Part shown: in pieces, positions 33,527 to 44,740 of the stretch
Layout of the letters: every line of letters starts with the position of its first letter
Position numbering within the stretch: the first letter of the stretch is position 1
Origin: Bacteroidales bacterium
Lineage (GTDB): Bacteria > Bacteroidota > Bacteroidia > Bacteroidales > WCHB1-69
Assembly: GCA_024400635.1 (NCBI GenBank)
Contig: JAKSMI010000001.1
Location: forward strand, 1 to 64,000
Reading direction: 5' to 3'
DNA length: 64,000 nucleotides
The notes under the pieces: generated by a model
What the model was told of the DNA's origin: nothing
Database searches by the model: none
Seen by the model: the letters and a program-made list of their open reading frames with translations, nothing else
Program-made: the position numbers and the translations under genes

Positions 33527-35623
33527 ATGCCTCAAAAAAACAATCATACTGGCAACAAAAAATCTCCTTTGAGGAATATTCCTCAAAGTGATTCCAATCG
33601 TAAACCCAAATTCACACTGTCATATATCTACCTGCTGGTTGCACTGGCACTCATCGTCTATTGGATGTTTTCTTCGCCCTCCGGTGCCATGGAAATTGAC
33701 AATAGCCGTTTCAACCAAATGGTGTCGGATCAGGATATTGAAAAGTTGGAATACATCAAGAAAGATGACCATGTCAACATCTATTTGAAAGAAGACGCCA
33801 TCAAGGCGAAAAGTGATTATGAAAATTTCAGAAAGGAGAACCAATTCAAAGGTCCACACTACTTTATTGTTGTCACTGATTACAAAGTGTTTAATGACAA
33901 TTTAAAAACCTTACAAGAACGCGCCATCAACAAGGCTTTAGCTGCTGACAGTACGCTTACCCGCACTGATATCGAACAGAATTACGACATTCCCACAACC
34001 GAAGACAACAGCAAAAGTTGGGGTTGGGAATTCCTGTTTTTTGGTCTTCCCATGCTATTGCTTATATTCTTCTTCGTCTATTCCGCACGTTCGATGCGAG
34101 GCGGTGGCGGTCCTGGCGGCGGCGGTTTGTTCAGCATTGGCAAATCCAGAGCCCAATTGTTTGACGAGAAATCACAAATCGGCGTTTCCTTCAAAGACGT
34201 AGCAGGTTTGGAAGGAGCAAAATACGAGATTGAAGAGATTGTGGATTTCTTGAAAAATCCAGAAAAATATACGGTTTTAGGTGGAAAGATTCCCAAAGGC
34301 GCCTTATTGGTAGGACCTCCGGGAACGGGCAAGACCTTACTGGCTAAAGCCGTTGCCGGTGAAGCGAAAGTGCCATTTTTCTCATTGTCGGGTTCCGACT
34401 TCGTCGAAATGTTCGTAGGTGTTGGCGCTTCACGCGTCCGCGACTTGTTCAAGACCGCCAAAGAGAAGGCACCTTGCATCATCTTCATCGATGAAATTGA
34501 TGCCATTGGTCGTGCCCGTGGAAAAAATGTCATGAACGGTGCCAATGATGAACGCGAAAGCACATTGAACCAGCTGCTTACCGAAATGGATGGATTCTCA
34601 AGCAATACTGGCGTTATCATCCTGGCAGCCACCAACCGCGCTGATGTCCTTGACCGGGCTTTGCTCCGAGCCGGCCGTTTCGACCGCCAAATCCATATCG
34701 AATTGCCGAATCTGAATGAGAGAAAAGGCATTTTTCAAGTTCACGTCCGCAAGCTAAAACTCGGTGACGATGTCGATCTCGACTTCTTCGCCAAACAAAC
34801 ACCAGGATTCTCTGGCGCCGATATCGCCAACGTCTGCAACGAAGCCGCACTCATTGCCGCACGCAATAGCAAAAAGAGCGTCGGCAAGGAAGAATTTCTG
34901 GCTGCCGTTGACCGAATCATTGGCGGATTGGAGAAACGCGGCAGCATCATCTCACCGCAGGAAAAGAAAATCATCGCTTATCATGAAGCCGGCCATGCCA
35001 CTGTCAGCTGGCTATTGGAACACGCTTCTCCATTAGTAAAAGTAACCATCGTTCCCCGCGGAAAATCTTTGGGTGCCGCCTGGTACCTGCCCGAAGAACG
35101 TCAGATTACCACTTTCAACCAGATGTTTGACGAAATGACCGCCACCCTCGGTGGTCGTGCGGCAGAAGAAGTGACTTTCGGAGAAGTCTCCACTGGCGCC
35201 CTTAACGATCTTGAACGTGTTTCAAAACAAGCTTACGCCATGGTCGTTTATTATGGCTTAAACAAAAAAATCGGCAATATCAGCTACTATGATTCCTCTG
35301 GTCAAAGCGACTATACCTTCACAAAACCTTACAGCGAAAAAACAGCCCAGGAAATCGATGAAGAAGTTCACGAACTGATTGAAAAATCATATAAGAAAGC
35401 CAAAGAGATTTTGGAAGAAAACAAAGAGAAATTATCCCGTTTGGCAGAACAACTATTAGACAAGGAAGTGATTTTCGCCGAAGATCTGGAAAACATTTTC
35501 GGGAAACGCCCCTTCGACACTCCTGAAACAACGGCACCAAGTGATTTGCCCAACAATTCGGAATCAACAAAAAATCAGGAAATCAATCCCATTCCTGAAA
35601 TAAAAACAGAAAGCGAAGAATAG
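33527..35623 (+). CDS. ftsH: ATP-dependent zinc metalloprotease FtsH
   Basis: Inner membrane AAA+ protease that degrades misfolded and regulatory membrane proteins. 698 residues: membrane helix near 28-45, periplasmic domain, second helix near 168-187. A Gly-rich linker precedes the AAA domain with GPPGTGKT at 263-270, IIFIDEIDAIGR and the second region of homology (ATNRADVLDRALLRAGRFDRQ). The zinc protease motif HEAGH is at 486-490. The C-terminal tail is Thr/Ser/Pro/Glu-rich. Complete and standard in length. Confidence 0.98.
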   Translation: MPQKNNHTGNKKSPLRNIPQSDSNRKPKFTLSYIYLLVALALIVYWMFSSPSGAMEIDNSRFNQMVSDQDIEKLEYIKKDDHVNIYLKEDAIKAKSDYENFRKENQFKGPHYFIVVTDYKVFNDNLKTLQERAINKALAADSTLTRTDIEQNYDIPTTEDNSKSWGWEFLFFGLPMLLLIFFFVYSARSMRGGGGPGGGGLFSIGKSRAQLFDEKSQIGVSFKDVAGLEGAKYEIEEIVDFLKNPEKYTVLGGKIPKGALLVGPPGTGKTLLAKAVAGEAKVPFFSLSGSDFVEMFVGVGASRVRDLFKTAKEKAPCIIFIDEIDAIGRARGKNVMNGANDERESTLNQLLTEMDGFSSNTGVIILAATNRADVLDRALLRAGRFDRQIHIELPNLNERKGIFQVHVRKLKLGDDVDLDFFAKQTPGFSGADIANVCNEAALIAARNSKKSVGKEEFLAAVDRIIGGLEKRGSIISPQEKKIIAYHEAGHATVSWLLEHASPLVKVTIVPRGKSLGAAWYLPEERQITTFNQMFDEMTATLGGRAAEEVTFGEVSTGALNDLERVSKQAYAMVVYYGLNKKIGNISYYDSSGQSDYTFTKPYSEKTAQEIDEEVHELIEKSYKKAKEILEENKEKLSRLAEQLLDKEVIFAEDLENIFGKRPFDTPETTAPSDLPNNSESTKNQEINPIPEIKTESEE

Positions 35624-35647
35624 TAACTCTTAGTTATATTTTTTATT

Positions 35648-36295
35648 ATGGATGACAATACTTTGAGTACGGAAAATAATCTCACGACAAAAGAAGCGAT
35701 ACGCAAGGACATACGCAATGCCTTGATAAACAAGGGCGTTAACCGCTTCCCGAATTTGGATTTAGCCGAAGAAATCTTTGCTCCCAGCGACAATTTGGCC
35801 TACGATTTCGTCACCAGTTTTCGCGCAGCGGGTGGCAAGTTTGTACCCTGCCTAAAGGATCAATTTGCAGAGTACCTGGTTAAACTTCTCAGATCTCGTA
35901 ACTACACGCAAGTTCTAAATACCAAACCTCAATTTTCTTCGCTGCTTAAAGCAAATTCCATTCCTGCAATTGAAGCTTTGGAAAACTCTAAGCCTGCCGA
36001 CGCTGCTATCGTCTTCAGCGATAATCTTGTTTTAAATCCTTGCGGCATTGTTTTTGCCCAACGCAATTCATTGTATCCATCCGTACTCGGACTCGCCTCT
36101 GAAATCATCATTGTGGCCCAAGCTGACAATATCGTTCCCGATTTAAAATCCGTTTTCAAACATCAAATGTCTCATAACAAAGGTGAATTATACGACATTT
36201 CTGAAATCATCTCCCCTACTCCGCCAACTATCCGCGATGGACACATCAATCCGACACCAAGTAATCCCCTTTTCATCTTAATGCTGGTTAAATAA
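35648..36295 (+). CDS. LUD-domain (LutC/YkgG-like) protein
   Basis: 215-residue member of the LUD family, which includes LutC of the lactate-oxidising LutABC complex. The conserved C-terminal part is present: PADAAIVFSDNLVLNPCGIV, VLGLASEIIIVAQADNIVPDL and SPTPPTIRDGHINPTPSNPL. In this phylum a lone LUD gene is commonly found between ftsH and cdsA without lutA or lutB, as here, so a role in lactate use is not supported by context. Confidence 0.82.
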   Translation: MDDNTLSTENNLTTKEAIRKDIRNALINKGVNRFPNLDLAEEIFAPSDNLAYDFVTSFRAAGGKFVPCLKDQFAEYLVKLLRSRNYTQVLNTKPQFSSLLKANSIPAIEALENSKPADAAIVFSDNLVLNPCGIVFAQRNSLYPSVLGLASEIIIVAQADNIVPDLKSVFKHQMSHNKGELYDISEIISPTPPTIRDGHINPTPSNPLFILMLVK

Positions 36296-36313
36296 TTGAT
36301 TTTTTATTCTGAT

Positions 36314-37153
36314 ATGAATTCAAAATTAAAAAACATGATCGTCAGGAGTGCTTCTGGAGCTGTTTTTGTAGCTTTAGTTGTTTCCTCATTTTTCCTGCCT
36401 GTCATCTTTCAATATGTCCTATTCCTCTTCTTTACTTTGGTTGGCACTTGGGAATATTTATCTATCGTTGAAAAAGGCGGCAACCGACCACAAAAATGCT
36501 TATCAATGACCGCTGCGGCGTTGATTATATCGATCGGTTATCTTGAACACCTTTATGGTATTATCAACATTTCATGGATTATATTCGTCGTCACATTCGT
36601 TTTACTAGTTTTCATTTTAGTACTTATCCCTATTTTTGAATTATTCAGAAAACACGAAAGTCCATTTACAAATATCGCCCATAGTTACATGCCATTAGTA
36701 TGGGTAGCATTCCCTTTCTTTTTAGCGGGAATACTATATGTCGAAAAAACTAATGTATTGGCATTGCTAATATTGATTTGGGCTTCAGACACCTTCGCTT
36801 ATTGTGGAGGATCTTTGTTGGGCAAGCACAAGCTTTTCGAACGTATTTCACCGAAAAAGACCTGGGAAGGCTCGATTATTGGAGCTGTTTTAACCATCTC
36901 CCTCGCTGTGGTATTCGCCTATATTCCATATTTTAATAATCCGAATATACCATTTTGGATTGGATTGGCCATCATTGCCATCGTCTTCGGAACTTTGGGA
37001 GACTTGATAGAATCCATGTTCAAGCGCTCGTACCAAGTTAAGGATTCTGGCAAAATCATGCCCGGACACGGTGGCATCCTCGACCGATTCGACTCTTTTA
37101 TCTTCGCCATGCCCATCGCAATTTTGTATTTTTTCTTTTCTAATCTACAATAA
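36314..37153 (+). CDS. cdsA: Phosphatidate cytidylyltransferase
   Basis: Makes CDP-diacylglycerol from phosphatidate and CTP in the inner membrane, the branch point of phospholipid synthesis. 279 residues from the chosen ATG (MNSKLKNMIVRSASGAVFVA), with about eight membrane helices. It has the CTP-transferase signature near the C-terminus (SDTFAYCGGSLLGKH, SPKKTWEGSIIG, GTLGDLIESMFKR, KIMPGHGGILDRFDS). The upstream in-frame start at 36296 is not ATG and is rejected. Confidence 0.96.
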   Translation: MNSKLKNMIVRSASGAVFVALVVSSFFLPVIFQYVLFLFFTLVGTWEYLSIVEKGGNRPQKCLSMTAAALIISIGYLEHLYGIINISWIIFVVTFVLLVFILVLIPIFELFRKHESPFTNIAHSYMPLVWVAFPFFLAGILYVEKTNVLALLILIWASDTFAYCGGSLLGKHKLFERISPKKTWEGSIIGAVLTISLAVVFAYIPYFNNPNIPFWIGLAIIAIVFGTLGDLIESMFKRSYQVKDSGKIMPGHGGILDRFDSFIFAMPIAILYFFFSNLQ

Positions 37154-37189
37154 TAATTCATTCAAGATAATAATTTAAAAACAACAATT

Positions 37190-37597
37190 ATGAATATTAC
37201 ACACATCGAACACATCGGTATCGCCGTTAAGAATCTCGAAGAAGCCATTCCTTATTACGAAAAAGTTTTAGGACTGAAATGCTACAACATCGAAGAAGTC
37301 GCAGATCAGAAAGTCAAAACCGCTTTTTTCAAAGTTGGACAGACCAAGATTGAATTGTTGGAACCAACTTCAGAAGACAGCACCATTGCTAAATTCATTG
37401 CCAACAAGGGCGAAGGTATGCACCATATCGCTTTCAACGTTGACAATGTGACCGAAGCCTTGACCGATGCTGAAGCCAACGGCGTTCGCCTGATTGACAA
37501 AGAACCTCGCAAAGGTGCTGAGAACCTGCAGATAGGCTTCCTTCACCCGAAGTCTACTTGCAGCGTGCTAACCGAGCTTTGCCAACAACCTGAATAG
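37190..37597 (+). CDS. mce: Methylmalonyl-CoA epimerase
   Basis: Interconverts (R)- and (S)-methylmalonyl-CoA, part of the propionate/succinate route common in Bacteroidales. 135 residues of the vicinal-oxygen-chelate fold with the metal-ligand blocks IEHIGIAVKNL, KIELLEPTSEDS and GMHHIAFNVDNV, and the C-terminal NLQIGFLHPKSTCSVLTELC. Its TAG stop overlaps the GTG start of the next gene. No methylmalonyl-CoA mutase gene lies in the window. Confidence 0.95.
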   Translation: MNITHIEHIGIAVKNLEEAIPYYEKVLGLKCYNIEEVADQKVKTAFFKVGQTKIELLEPTSEDSTIAKFIANKGEGMHHIAFNVDNVTEALTDAEANGVRLIDKEPRKGAENLQIGFLHPKSTCSVLTELCQQPE

Positions 37598-38505
37598 TGC
37601 CCCAAAAAAACATTCCACGGTGGGCTGGGCATTGCGCGGCATTGCTGGTTTATATCATCTTCGGAATAAACCCCAATTGCTCCAAAGCTGTTGTTCCGCA
37701 ATACATTTCACCCGAGGTATTCACCATAGTTAGAATGCTTTTCGGGACTATCGTATTTTGGATATTGTCCGTTTTTTCACATTCAGAAAAAGTTGAAAGA
37801 AAAGATTTTCGCATCCTCTTCATCGGAGCAGCTGTACTTGTAGGAACGTTACTGGCTTTTGGGCAAGCATTTAGCTATACATCTCCGAGTTACGTATCCC
37901 TCGTTTCGGCAACAAGCCCTTTGTTTGCCCTTATTATGTCTGCCATTTTTCTCAAGGAAAGCATCTCTTGGCAAAAAGGCTTGGGCGTTTTGGTCGGTAT
38001 TAGCGGTGCAATGATGATTATATTATTTTCTTGGAAAATCGATGCCAATGCTACACCTCTTGGCATATTCCTTTGTTTTCTCAATATTCTTTTTTACACA
38101 ACCTACCTTCTCGTCACACGAAAAATTTCCAAGAAATACAGTCCCATCACTTTGATGAAATGGATGTTTCTGATGGGGACGGTTATGTGCATCCCCATTG
38201 CTCTACCCACACTTTCCCCGGAAACATGTCCGATGCTATACAGTGCTGTACCAATTTCCACATATCTCAATCTATCCGCAGTTCTAATATTCGCCACCAT
38301 CATATCCTATTTTCTGCTCCCCTTGTCACTGCAAGTATTGTCACCGACGACAGTCAGCATGTACAGCAATTTGCAGCCCATTGTCACCATTTGTGTTGCC
38401 ATTGCCTTCGGTCAGGACATCTACACTTGGAACAAGCCAGTCGCACTTGTTCTCATTTTAATCGGTGTATATTTGGTATCCTCTCAGAAAGCTGGCAGAC
38501 AATAA
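37597..38505 (+). CDS. EamA/DMT-family transporter
   Basis: 302-residue inner membrane protein with about ten helices in two EamA halves. The first half opens WAGHCAALLVYIIFGINPNC and contains SPSYVSLVSATSPLFALIMS; the second contains ILFYTTYLLVTRKISKKYSP and LQPIVTICVAIAFGQ. Drug/metabolite exporters of this kind have varied substrates, so none is assigned. GTG start, 1-nt overlap with mce. Confidence 0.85.
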   Translation: MPQKNIPRWAGHCAALLVYIIFGINPNCSKAVVPQYISPEVFTIVRMLFGTIVFWILSVFSHSEKVERKDFRILFIGAAVLVGTLLAFGQAFSYTSPSYVSLVSATSPLFALIMSAIFLKESISWQKGLGVLVGISGAMMIILFSWKIDANATPLGIFLCFLNILFYTTYLLVTRKISKKYSPITLMKWMFLMGTVMCIPIALPTLSPETCPMLYSAVPISTYLNLSAVLIFATIISYFLLPLSLQVLSPTTVSMYSNLQPIVTICVAIAFGQDIYTWNKPVALVLILIGVYLVSSQKAGRQ

Positions 38506-38514
38506 ATCCTCACC

Positions 38515-38531
38515 ACTGACAAAATGTCAGT
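38515..38531. promoter_or_regulatory. Palindrome upstream of groESL
   Basis: ACTGACA-AAA-TGTCAGT, a perfect 7-bp inverted repeat with 3-nt spacer, ending 10 nt before the sigma-54-type promoter. Candidate activator or repressor site. Confidence 0.6.
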
Positions 38532-38541
38532 CGGCTAAGTT

Positions 38542-38557
38542 TGGCACAGAATTTGCA
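38542..38557 (+). promoter_or_regulatory. Sigma-54-type promoter of groESL
   Basis: TGGCAC-AGAAT-TTGCA: GG (38543-38544) and GC (38555-38556) are spaced as in the -24/-12 consensus TGGCAC-N5-TTGC[AT]. The leader to groES would be about 100 nt. No TAnnTTTG box is evident in the rest of the interval. Confidence 0.7.
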
Positions 38558-38669
38558 TAAATTCCATCCGTGTGTAAACTTTCAAACGACAACAACAAAT
38601 TAAAAACATCTGTCCGAAAGACAGTACGATAAAAATAACAACAAATATAAACCAATAAAATTTATCACA

Positions 38670-38945
38670 ATGAAAATGAACATTAAACCATTGGCAGACA
38701 GAGTTTTAGTAAAGCCTGCTGAAGCTGAAATGAAAACCGCTGGCGGTATCATTATCCCCGATACGGCAAAAGAAAAGCCACAAAAAGGAACAGTCATCGC
38801 AGTTGGCCCTGGAAAAAAAGATGAACCTATGACTTTGAAGGTTAAAGACACCGTGCTTTATGGCAAATATTCTGGCACTGAAATCCAATATGAAGGTGAG
38901 ACATACCTTATCATGAAGGAAAGCGACATTTACGCAACTCTTTAA
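38670..38945 (+). CDS. groES: Co-chaperonin GroES
   Basis: 91-residue lid of the GroEL chamber. Shows [17 protein letters not shown], the mobile-loop segment [15 protein letters not shown], and [14 protein letters not shown] with the terminal [13 protein letters not shown]. groEL follows after 42 nt. Expression probably depends on the sigma-54-type promoter and palindrome upstream. Confidence 0.98.
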   Translation: MKMNIKPLADRVLVKPAEAEMKTAGGIIIPDTAKEKPQKGTVIAVGPGKKDEPMTLKVKDTVLYGKYSGTEIQYEGETYLIMKESDIYATL

Positions 38946-38966
38946 TTCATTTATAATAAAGATTAA

Positions 38967-40625
<1,659 letters not shown>

Positions 40626-40646
40626 TAGATGTAAGTTTCCATAATC

Positions 40647-40676
40647 AAAAAAGGCGGCTTTTCAAGCCGCCTTTTT
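40647..40676 (+). terminator. groESL terminator (bidirectional)
   Basis: AAGGCGGCTT / AAGCCGCCTT with a 3-nt loop, flanked by A-run and T-run, 22 nt after the groEL stop. It can also serve nadB on the other strand. Confidence 0.9.
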
Positions 40677-40728
40677 CGTATTTAAAATATTTCCGCTTTA
40701 TAATTCACATAACACAATCAGTCCGTAT

Positions 40729-42303
40729 TTATTTATTATCATTTCTACCAGGATAATCAATCGAATAATGGAGTCCACGACTTTCGTGACGATCCATGGC
40801 GTGCTTGATAATAAGATAACCTATGTTGATCATGTTTCGTAATTCACAAATTTCCGGAATCAAAACAGAGCGCTTGTACAATTCCTCCGTTTCTCGATAA
40901 AGAATCTCAAGACGATCAAAGGCTCTCTGCAGACGCACATTCGAACGGACAATCCCAACGTAATTGCACATAATCGTCTGCAATTCCTTACGCGACTGCG
41001 TAATAAGTACCATTTCTTCATTCAGGACCGTTCCTTCCGTATCCCATTCTGGAATATTGTCACAAAACTCAATGGATTGAAGGCGTTCGACCGCTTTTAG
41101 GCAAGCTCTATGCGAGAAGACCAGCGCTTCAAGTAACGAGTTGGATGCCAATCTGTTAGCGCCATGTAAACCCGTTGACGCACATTCACCTGAACTAAAC
41201 AGGTTGGTAATTGAACTTTCTCCCCATTCATCCACCTTGATACCACCGCATGAATAGTGTGCCGCTGGAACGACAGGTATCCAATCCTTGGTTATATCAA
41301 CACCTATACTAAGACATTTTGCATAAATATTGGGGAAATGGTTGAAAATTTCCGTTTTAGCAATCTTAGTTGCATCAAGGAAAACATGATCACAACCTTT
41401 TCGTTTCATTTCATTGTCAATGGCACGTGCAACGATGTCGCGCGGTGCCAATGAACCCCGCTGATCGTATTTTCTCATAAATTCCACGCCATTTTCATCT
41501 TTTAGAATGGCACCGGCACCTCGCAAAGCTTCAGTAATCAGAAACGATGGAGATTCTTTGGGATTATAAAGTGATGTCGGATGAAATTGGACAAATTCCA
41601 TACCGTTGACAGCACCTTTGGCTCGGTAAACCATAGCGACCCCATCACCAGTGGCAATGGTTGGATTGGTTGTATTTCCATAAACCGTACCAATACCCCC
41701 TGTACACATCATCGTGATACGTGACAAAATCGTCTGTACTTTATTGGTATTAGGATTATAGACATAAGCACCATAGCAAGTGATATCAGGCGTGCGTCGG
41801 CTCACTTCGATACCAAGATGGTGCTGCGTAATGATTTCAATAGCCAGATGATTCTCAAGGATTTCGATATTGGGGTGACTTTTGGCAGCCTTCACCAACT
41901 TCTCTTCAATTTCAAGTCCTGTCACATCTTTATGGTGAAGGATTCTGAATTCAGAGTGCCCGCCTTCCTTGGCCAAAGCAAACTTGCCATTCGAGGTCTT
42001 ATCAAAATCCACACCCCACTCCACCAGTTCCATCACGCGCTCGGTAGACTCACGAATTGTCAATTCCACAATATGGCGGTCTGACAATTCATCACCAGCA
42101 ATCATCGTATCTTCAATGTGCTTTTCATAAGAGTCCGGCTGATAAACAACCGCAGCAATACCACCTTGAGCATAACGTGTAGACGTATCATCAACATTGG
42201 CTTTGGTCACGATACAAACCTTACCATAATTGGCTGCTTTCAAAGCGAAGCAAAGACCTGCAACGCCAGAGCCAATCACCAAAAAATCAACTTTTTTTCT
42301 CAT
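40729..42303 (-). CDS. nadB: L-aspartate oxidase
   Basis: FAD enzyme oxidising L-aspartate to iminoaspartate, first step of de novo NAD synthesis. 524 residues from the ATG at 42303 (the in-frame start at 42309 is TTG). FAD-binding FLVIGSGVAGLCFALKAA, DTSTRYAQGGIAAV, the active-site region FVQFHPTSLY, and GECASTGLHGANRLASNSLL with a helical C-terminus. nadA and nadC are not in the window. Confidence 0.96.
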   Translation of the reverse strand: MRKKVDFLVIGSGVAGLCFALKAANYGKVCIVTKANVDDTSTRYAQGGIAAVVYQPDSYEKHIEDTMIAGDELSDRHIVELTIRESTERVMELVEWGVDFDKTSNGKFALAKEGGHSEFRILHHKDVTGLEIEEKLVKAAKSHPNIEILENHLAIEIITQHHLGIEVSRRTPDITCYGAYVYNPNTNKVQTILSRITMMCTGGIGTVYGNTTNPTIATGDGVAMVYRAKGAVNGMEFVQFHPTSLYNPKESPSFLITEALRGAGAILKDENGVEFMRKYDQRGSLAPRDIVARAIDNEMKRKGCDHVFLDATKIAKTEIFNHFPNIYAKCLSIGVDITKDWIPVVPAAHYSCGGIKVDEWGESSITNLFSSGECASTGLHGANRLASNSLLEALVFSHRACLKAVERLQSIEFCDNIPEWDTEGTVLNEEMVLITQSRKELQTIMCNYVGIVRSNVRLQRAFDRLEILYRETEELYKRSVLIPEICELRNMINIGYLIIKHAMDRHESRGLHYSIDYPGRNDNK

Positions 42304-42329
42304 TGACAATTGCTTTTATAAACAAGGTG

Positions 42330-42337
42330 CAAAAGTA
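42330..42337 (-). promoter_or_regulatory. -7 box for nadB
   Basis: TACTTTTG on the minus strand, 26 nt before the nadB ATG. No properly spaced -33 motif. Confidence 0.45.
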
Positions 42338-42449
42338 CACAAAAAACAATTAATCTTGACATAAAAAAGGAAAAGAACAGTCTTAAATAGATTCTTCATT
42401 TCCGATGGAAATAATATTGGTTTGGCTTTAATGCTATCTTATTTTTCCT

Positions 42450-42457
42450 TATTTTTG
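42450..42457 (+). promoter_or_regulatory. -7 box for the two-component operon
   Basis: TATTTTTG, 15 nt before the ATG at 42473; it rules out the in-frame start at 42422. Confidence 0.45.
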
Positions 42458-42472
42458 CGTTTGCAATTATCA

Positions 42473-44026
42473 ATGGTCAATAAAGAAGCTCGCGAAATGA
42501 GAAAACGTCTGCTCATACCTTTGTCAATTCTTTTGGGATTTGTAGCCATCATGCTGCTTTTTTCCATTTTCCAGCTTTATAAAGAAGCTGAAAAAGTTCA
42601 ACGGAATATCTTTGTCAATGAAGTTCTCATTGCCGGAGAAGGTGTCATAGACAAAATTGATGCCACTCTCAAGAACGATACCATTGCCCTTTCCGCCATC
42701 CACCAAATAAATCCAGACTCAATCCCCAACTCTACCGTATATAAAAAATTCACCAACCATTTCTTTCTTGATTCCACTGGACAACGTCCCATTGGCATTA
42801 TCAACACAACCTTCGATTTCAACCAGGACAATACCATTTATGCCATCGTCGACACCTTTTATTTCGACACCAACGATCTCAACTCTATTCGGCAATTTGA
42901 CGAACTTTGGGCCAGTGGGGTAAATGGACAAAACAACAAGAGTTCCAATGCAATGAAAACTCAACTGATGGAAATGGACAGCAGCACCATCCAATTGCTA
43001 AATTCCGACTTTCTGCACCGCATCATCAAGGAGGCACTTGCTGAGGAAAACATCACCAGCAGCTTCGATTTTGCACTATACAATGCCTATACTTCAAATT
43101 TCGTTATCAATCCCACCTTTGTCCCTAATGATATCATTCTTAAAAGCGAATATCTCTTCAAACTGAAATCCAACGACAAGTTCATCACACCACATTATCT
43201 CATCCTGTATTTTCCTTCTGAAAGACGAATTTTCTTCAAACAGATGAGCACCATCGTCATTTTGATTATCTGTTTGATTGTAATCATTGTATCAATGTGT
43301 GCCTTAACATTGACCGCACTCTACCGACAAAAAAAGGCCGCAGACGTCAAAAACGACTTCATTAACAATATGACCCACGAGTTCAAGACGCCGATATCTA
43401 CCATCTCATTAGCGTGCGAAGCCATTAGTGACGGAAGCATCACCTATGCTGAAGCGAAAGAACTATTCATTCCCACCATCCGCGACGAAAACAATCGTCT
43501 GCAAAAAATGGTGGAAAACATTCTACTCACCGCCCGGCTAAACAAAGGACAGCTGCGCATGAATGTCGAAATAGTTGACATTCATCAACTTATAAATAAA
43601 ATCATCCACAGTATATCCCTCCAAATATATGCAAGCAAAGGCAAAATCACTCAACAACTGAATGCAATCAACTACCGTATCTTTGCTGATCCAATTCACA
43701 TTGAAAATATCATCATCAATTTGACAGAAAACGCCATCAAATACTCGGGTAATGCTCCTACAATTGAAATCAGAACGCATAACGAAGGAAAAAACATCGT
43801 CATCGAAGTTGAAGATCACGGCATCGGAATCGCAAAAAAAGAACAAAAACATATTTTCCAGGAATTTTATCGTGTATCTCAAGGAAATCGTCACGATACA
43901 AAAGGTTTTGGTTTAGGTTTGGGATATGTCAAAAAAATAGTATCTTTGCATCATGGAAATATTAGTGTCAAAAGTGAATTAAACGAAGGCAGTACCTTCA
44001 TCATTAGCTTGCCAACAAAATTATAA
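42473..44026 (+). CDS. Sensor histidine kinase (RprX-like)
   Basis: Membrane sensor of a two-component system. 517 residues: membrane helix near 12-32, a periplasmic domain of about 220 residues with no recognised fold, second helix near 258-282. The dimerisation/phosphoacceptor motif NNMTHEFKTPIST has His302, and the ATPase domain has N box NLTENAIKYS, G1 VEVEDHGIGI, F box and G2 GFGLGLGYVKKIV. No HAMP domain is obvious between helix 2 and the kinase core. It pairs with the regulator 4 nt downstream. The closest known match in mind is Bacteroides RprX. Confidence 0.88.
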   Translation: MVNKEAREMRKRLLIPLSILLGFVAIMLLFSIFQLYKEAEKVQRNIFVNEVLIAGEGVIDKIDATLKNDTIALSAIHQINPDSIPNSTVYKKFTNHFFLDSTGQRPIGIINTTFDFNQDNTIYAIVDTFYFDTNDLNSIRQFDELWASGVNGQNNKSSNAMKTQLMEMDSSTIQLLNSDFLHRIIKEALAEENITSSFDFALYNAYTSNFVINPTFVPNDIILKSEYLFKLKSNDKFITPHYLILYFPSERRIFFKQMSTIVILIICLIVIIVSMCALTLTALYRQKKAADVKNDFINNMTHEFKTPISTISLACEAISDGSITYAEAKELFIPTIRDENNRLQKMVENILLTARLNKGQLRMNVEIVDIHQLINKIIHSISLQIYASKGKITQQLNAINYRIFADPIHIENIIINLTENAIKYSGNAPTIEIRTHNEGKNIVIEVEDHGIGIAKKEQKHIFQEFYRVSQGNRHDTKGFGLGLGYVKKIVSLHHGNISVKSELNEGSTFIISLPTKL

Positions 44027-44030
44027 CATT

Positions 44031-44714
44031 ATGGATAACATCAGACTATTATTAGCAGAAGACGACGTTAATCTTGGGAAAATACTCAGCTCATACCTCA
44101 ACGCCAAAGGGTTCATAGTCGGTCACGCAGACAATGGAGAAATGGCATTCGACATGTTCTGCTCTGAAAACTACAACATCTGCGTCATTGACGTAATGAT
44201 GCCTCTGAAAGACGGTTTCACACTGGCAAAGGAAATACGCAAACTGGATTCTAAAATCCCGATTATCTTTCTAACTGCAAAGAACCAACAGGAAGATATT
44301 ATTGAAGGTTTGTCCATTGGCGACGACTACGTCACCAAGCCCTTCACAATGGATGTTTTGCTGGCACGTATTCAGGCACTGCTGCGCCGTTCATCAATTG
44401 CCGATGCCGAAAACGAAGTTACCACCTTCAATCTCGGCAATATCGTTTTCGATAAAATGCGACAAACACTTACCATTCATGGAGAAGAAAAGAAACTCAC
44501 AACCCGTGAAACCGAATTACTGCTGATGCTCATCAGCAAGAAAAACGAGGTGCTGGAACGCGGCTTCGCTCTCAAAAAGATTTGGGGTGACGACAGCTAC
44601 TACAATGCCCGTAGTATGGACGTTTACATTACAAAACTTCGCAAATACTTCGTTTCCGAACCATCTGTCCAAATCATCAACGTCCACGGCGTAGGGTTCA
44701 AACTGGTGATGTAA
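44031..44714 (+). CDS. OmpR-family response regulator (RprY-like)
   Basis: 227-residue regulator. Receiver domain with acidic pocket LLLAEDDVNLG, phosphoacceptor Asp54 in CVIDVMMPLKDGFTLA, and conserved Thr/Lys (FLTAKNQ, VTKPF). A winged-helix DNA-binding domain follows (about 130-227; LTTRETELLLMLISKKNEVL, YYNARSMDVYITKLRKYF). It strongly recalls Bacteroides RprY, but target genes cannot be read here. Confidence 0.92.
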   Translation: MDNIRLLLAEDDVNLGKILSSYLNAKGFIVGHADNGEMAFDMFCSENYNICVIDVMMPLKDGFTLAKEIRKLDSKIPIIFLTAKNQQEDIIEGLSIGDDYVTKPFTMDVLLARIQALLRRSSIADAENEVTTFNLGNIVFDKMRQTLTIHGEEKKLTTRETELLLMLISKKNEVLERGFALKKIWGDDSYYNARSMDVYITKLRKYFVSEPSVQIINVHGVGFKLVM

Positions 44715-44740
44715 AACTGAAAACAACGTTAATCTTCCTA

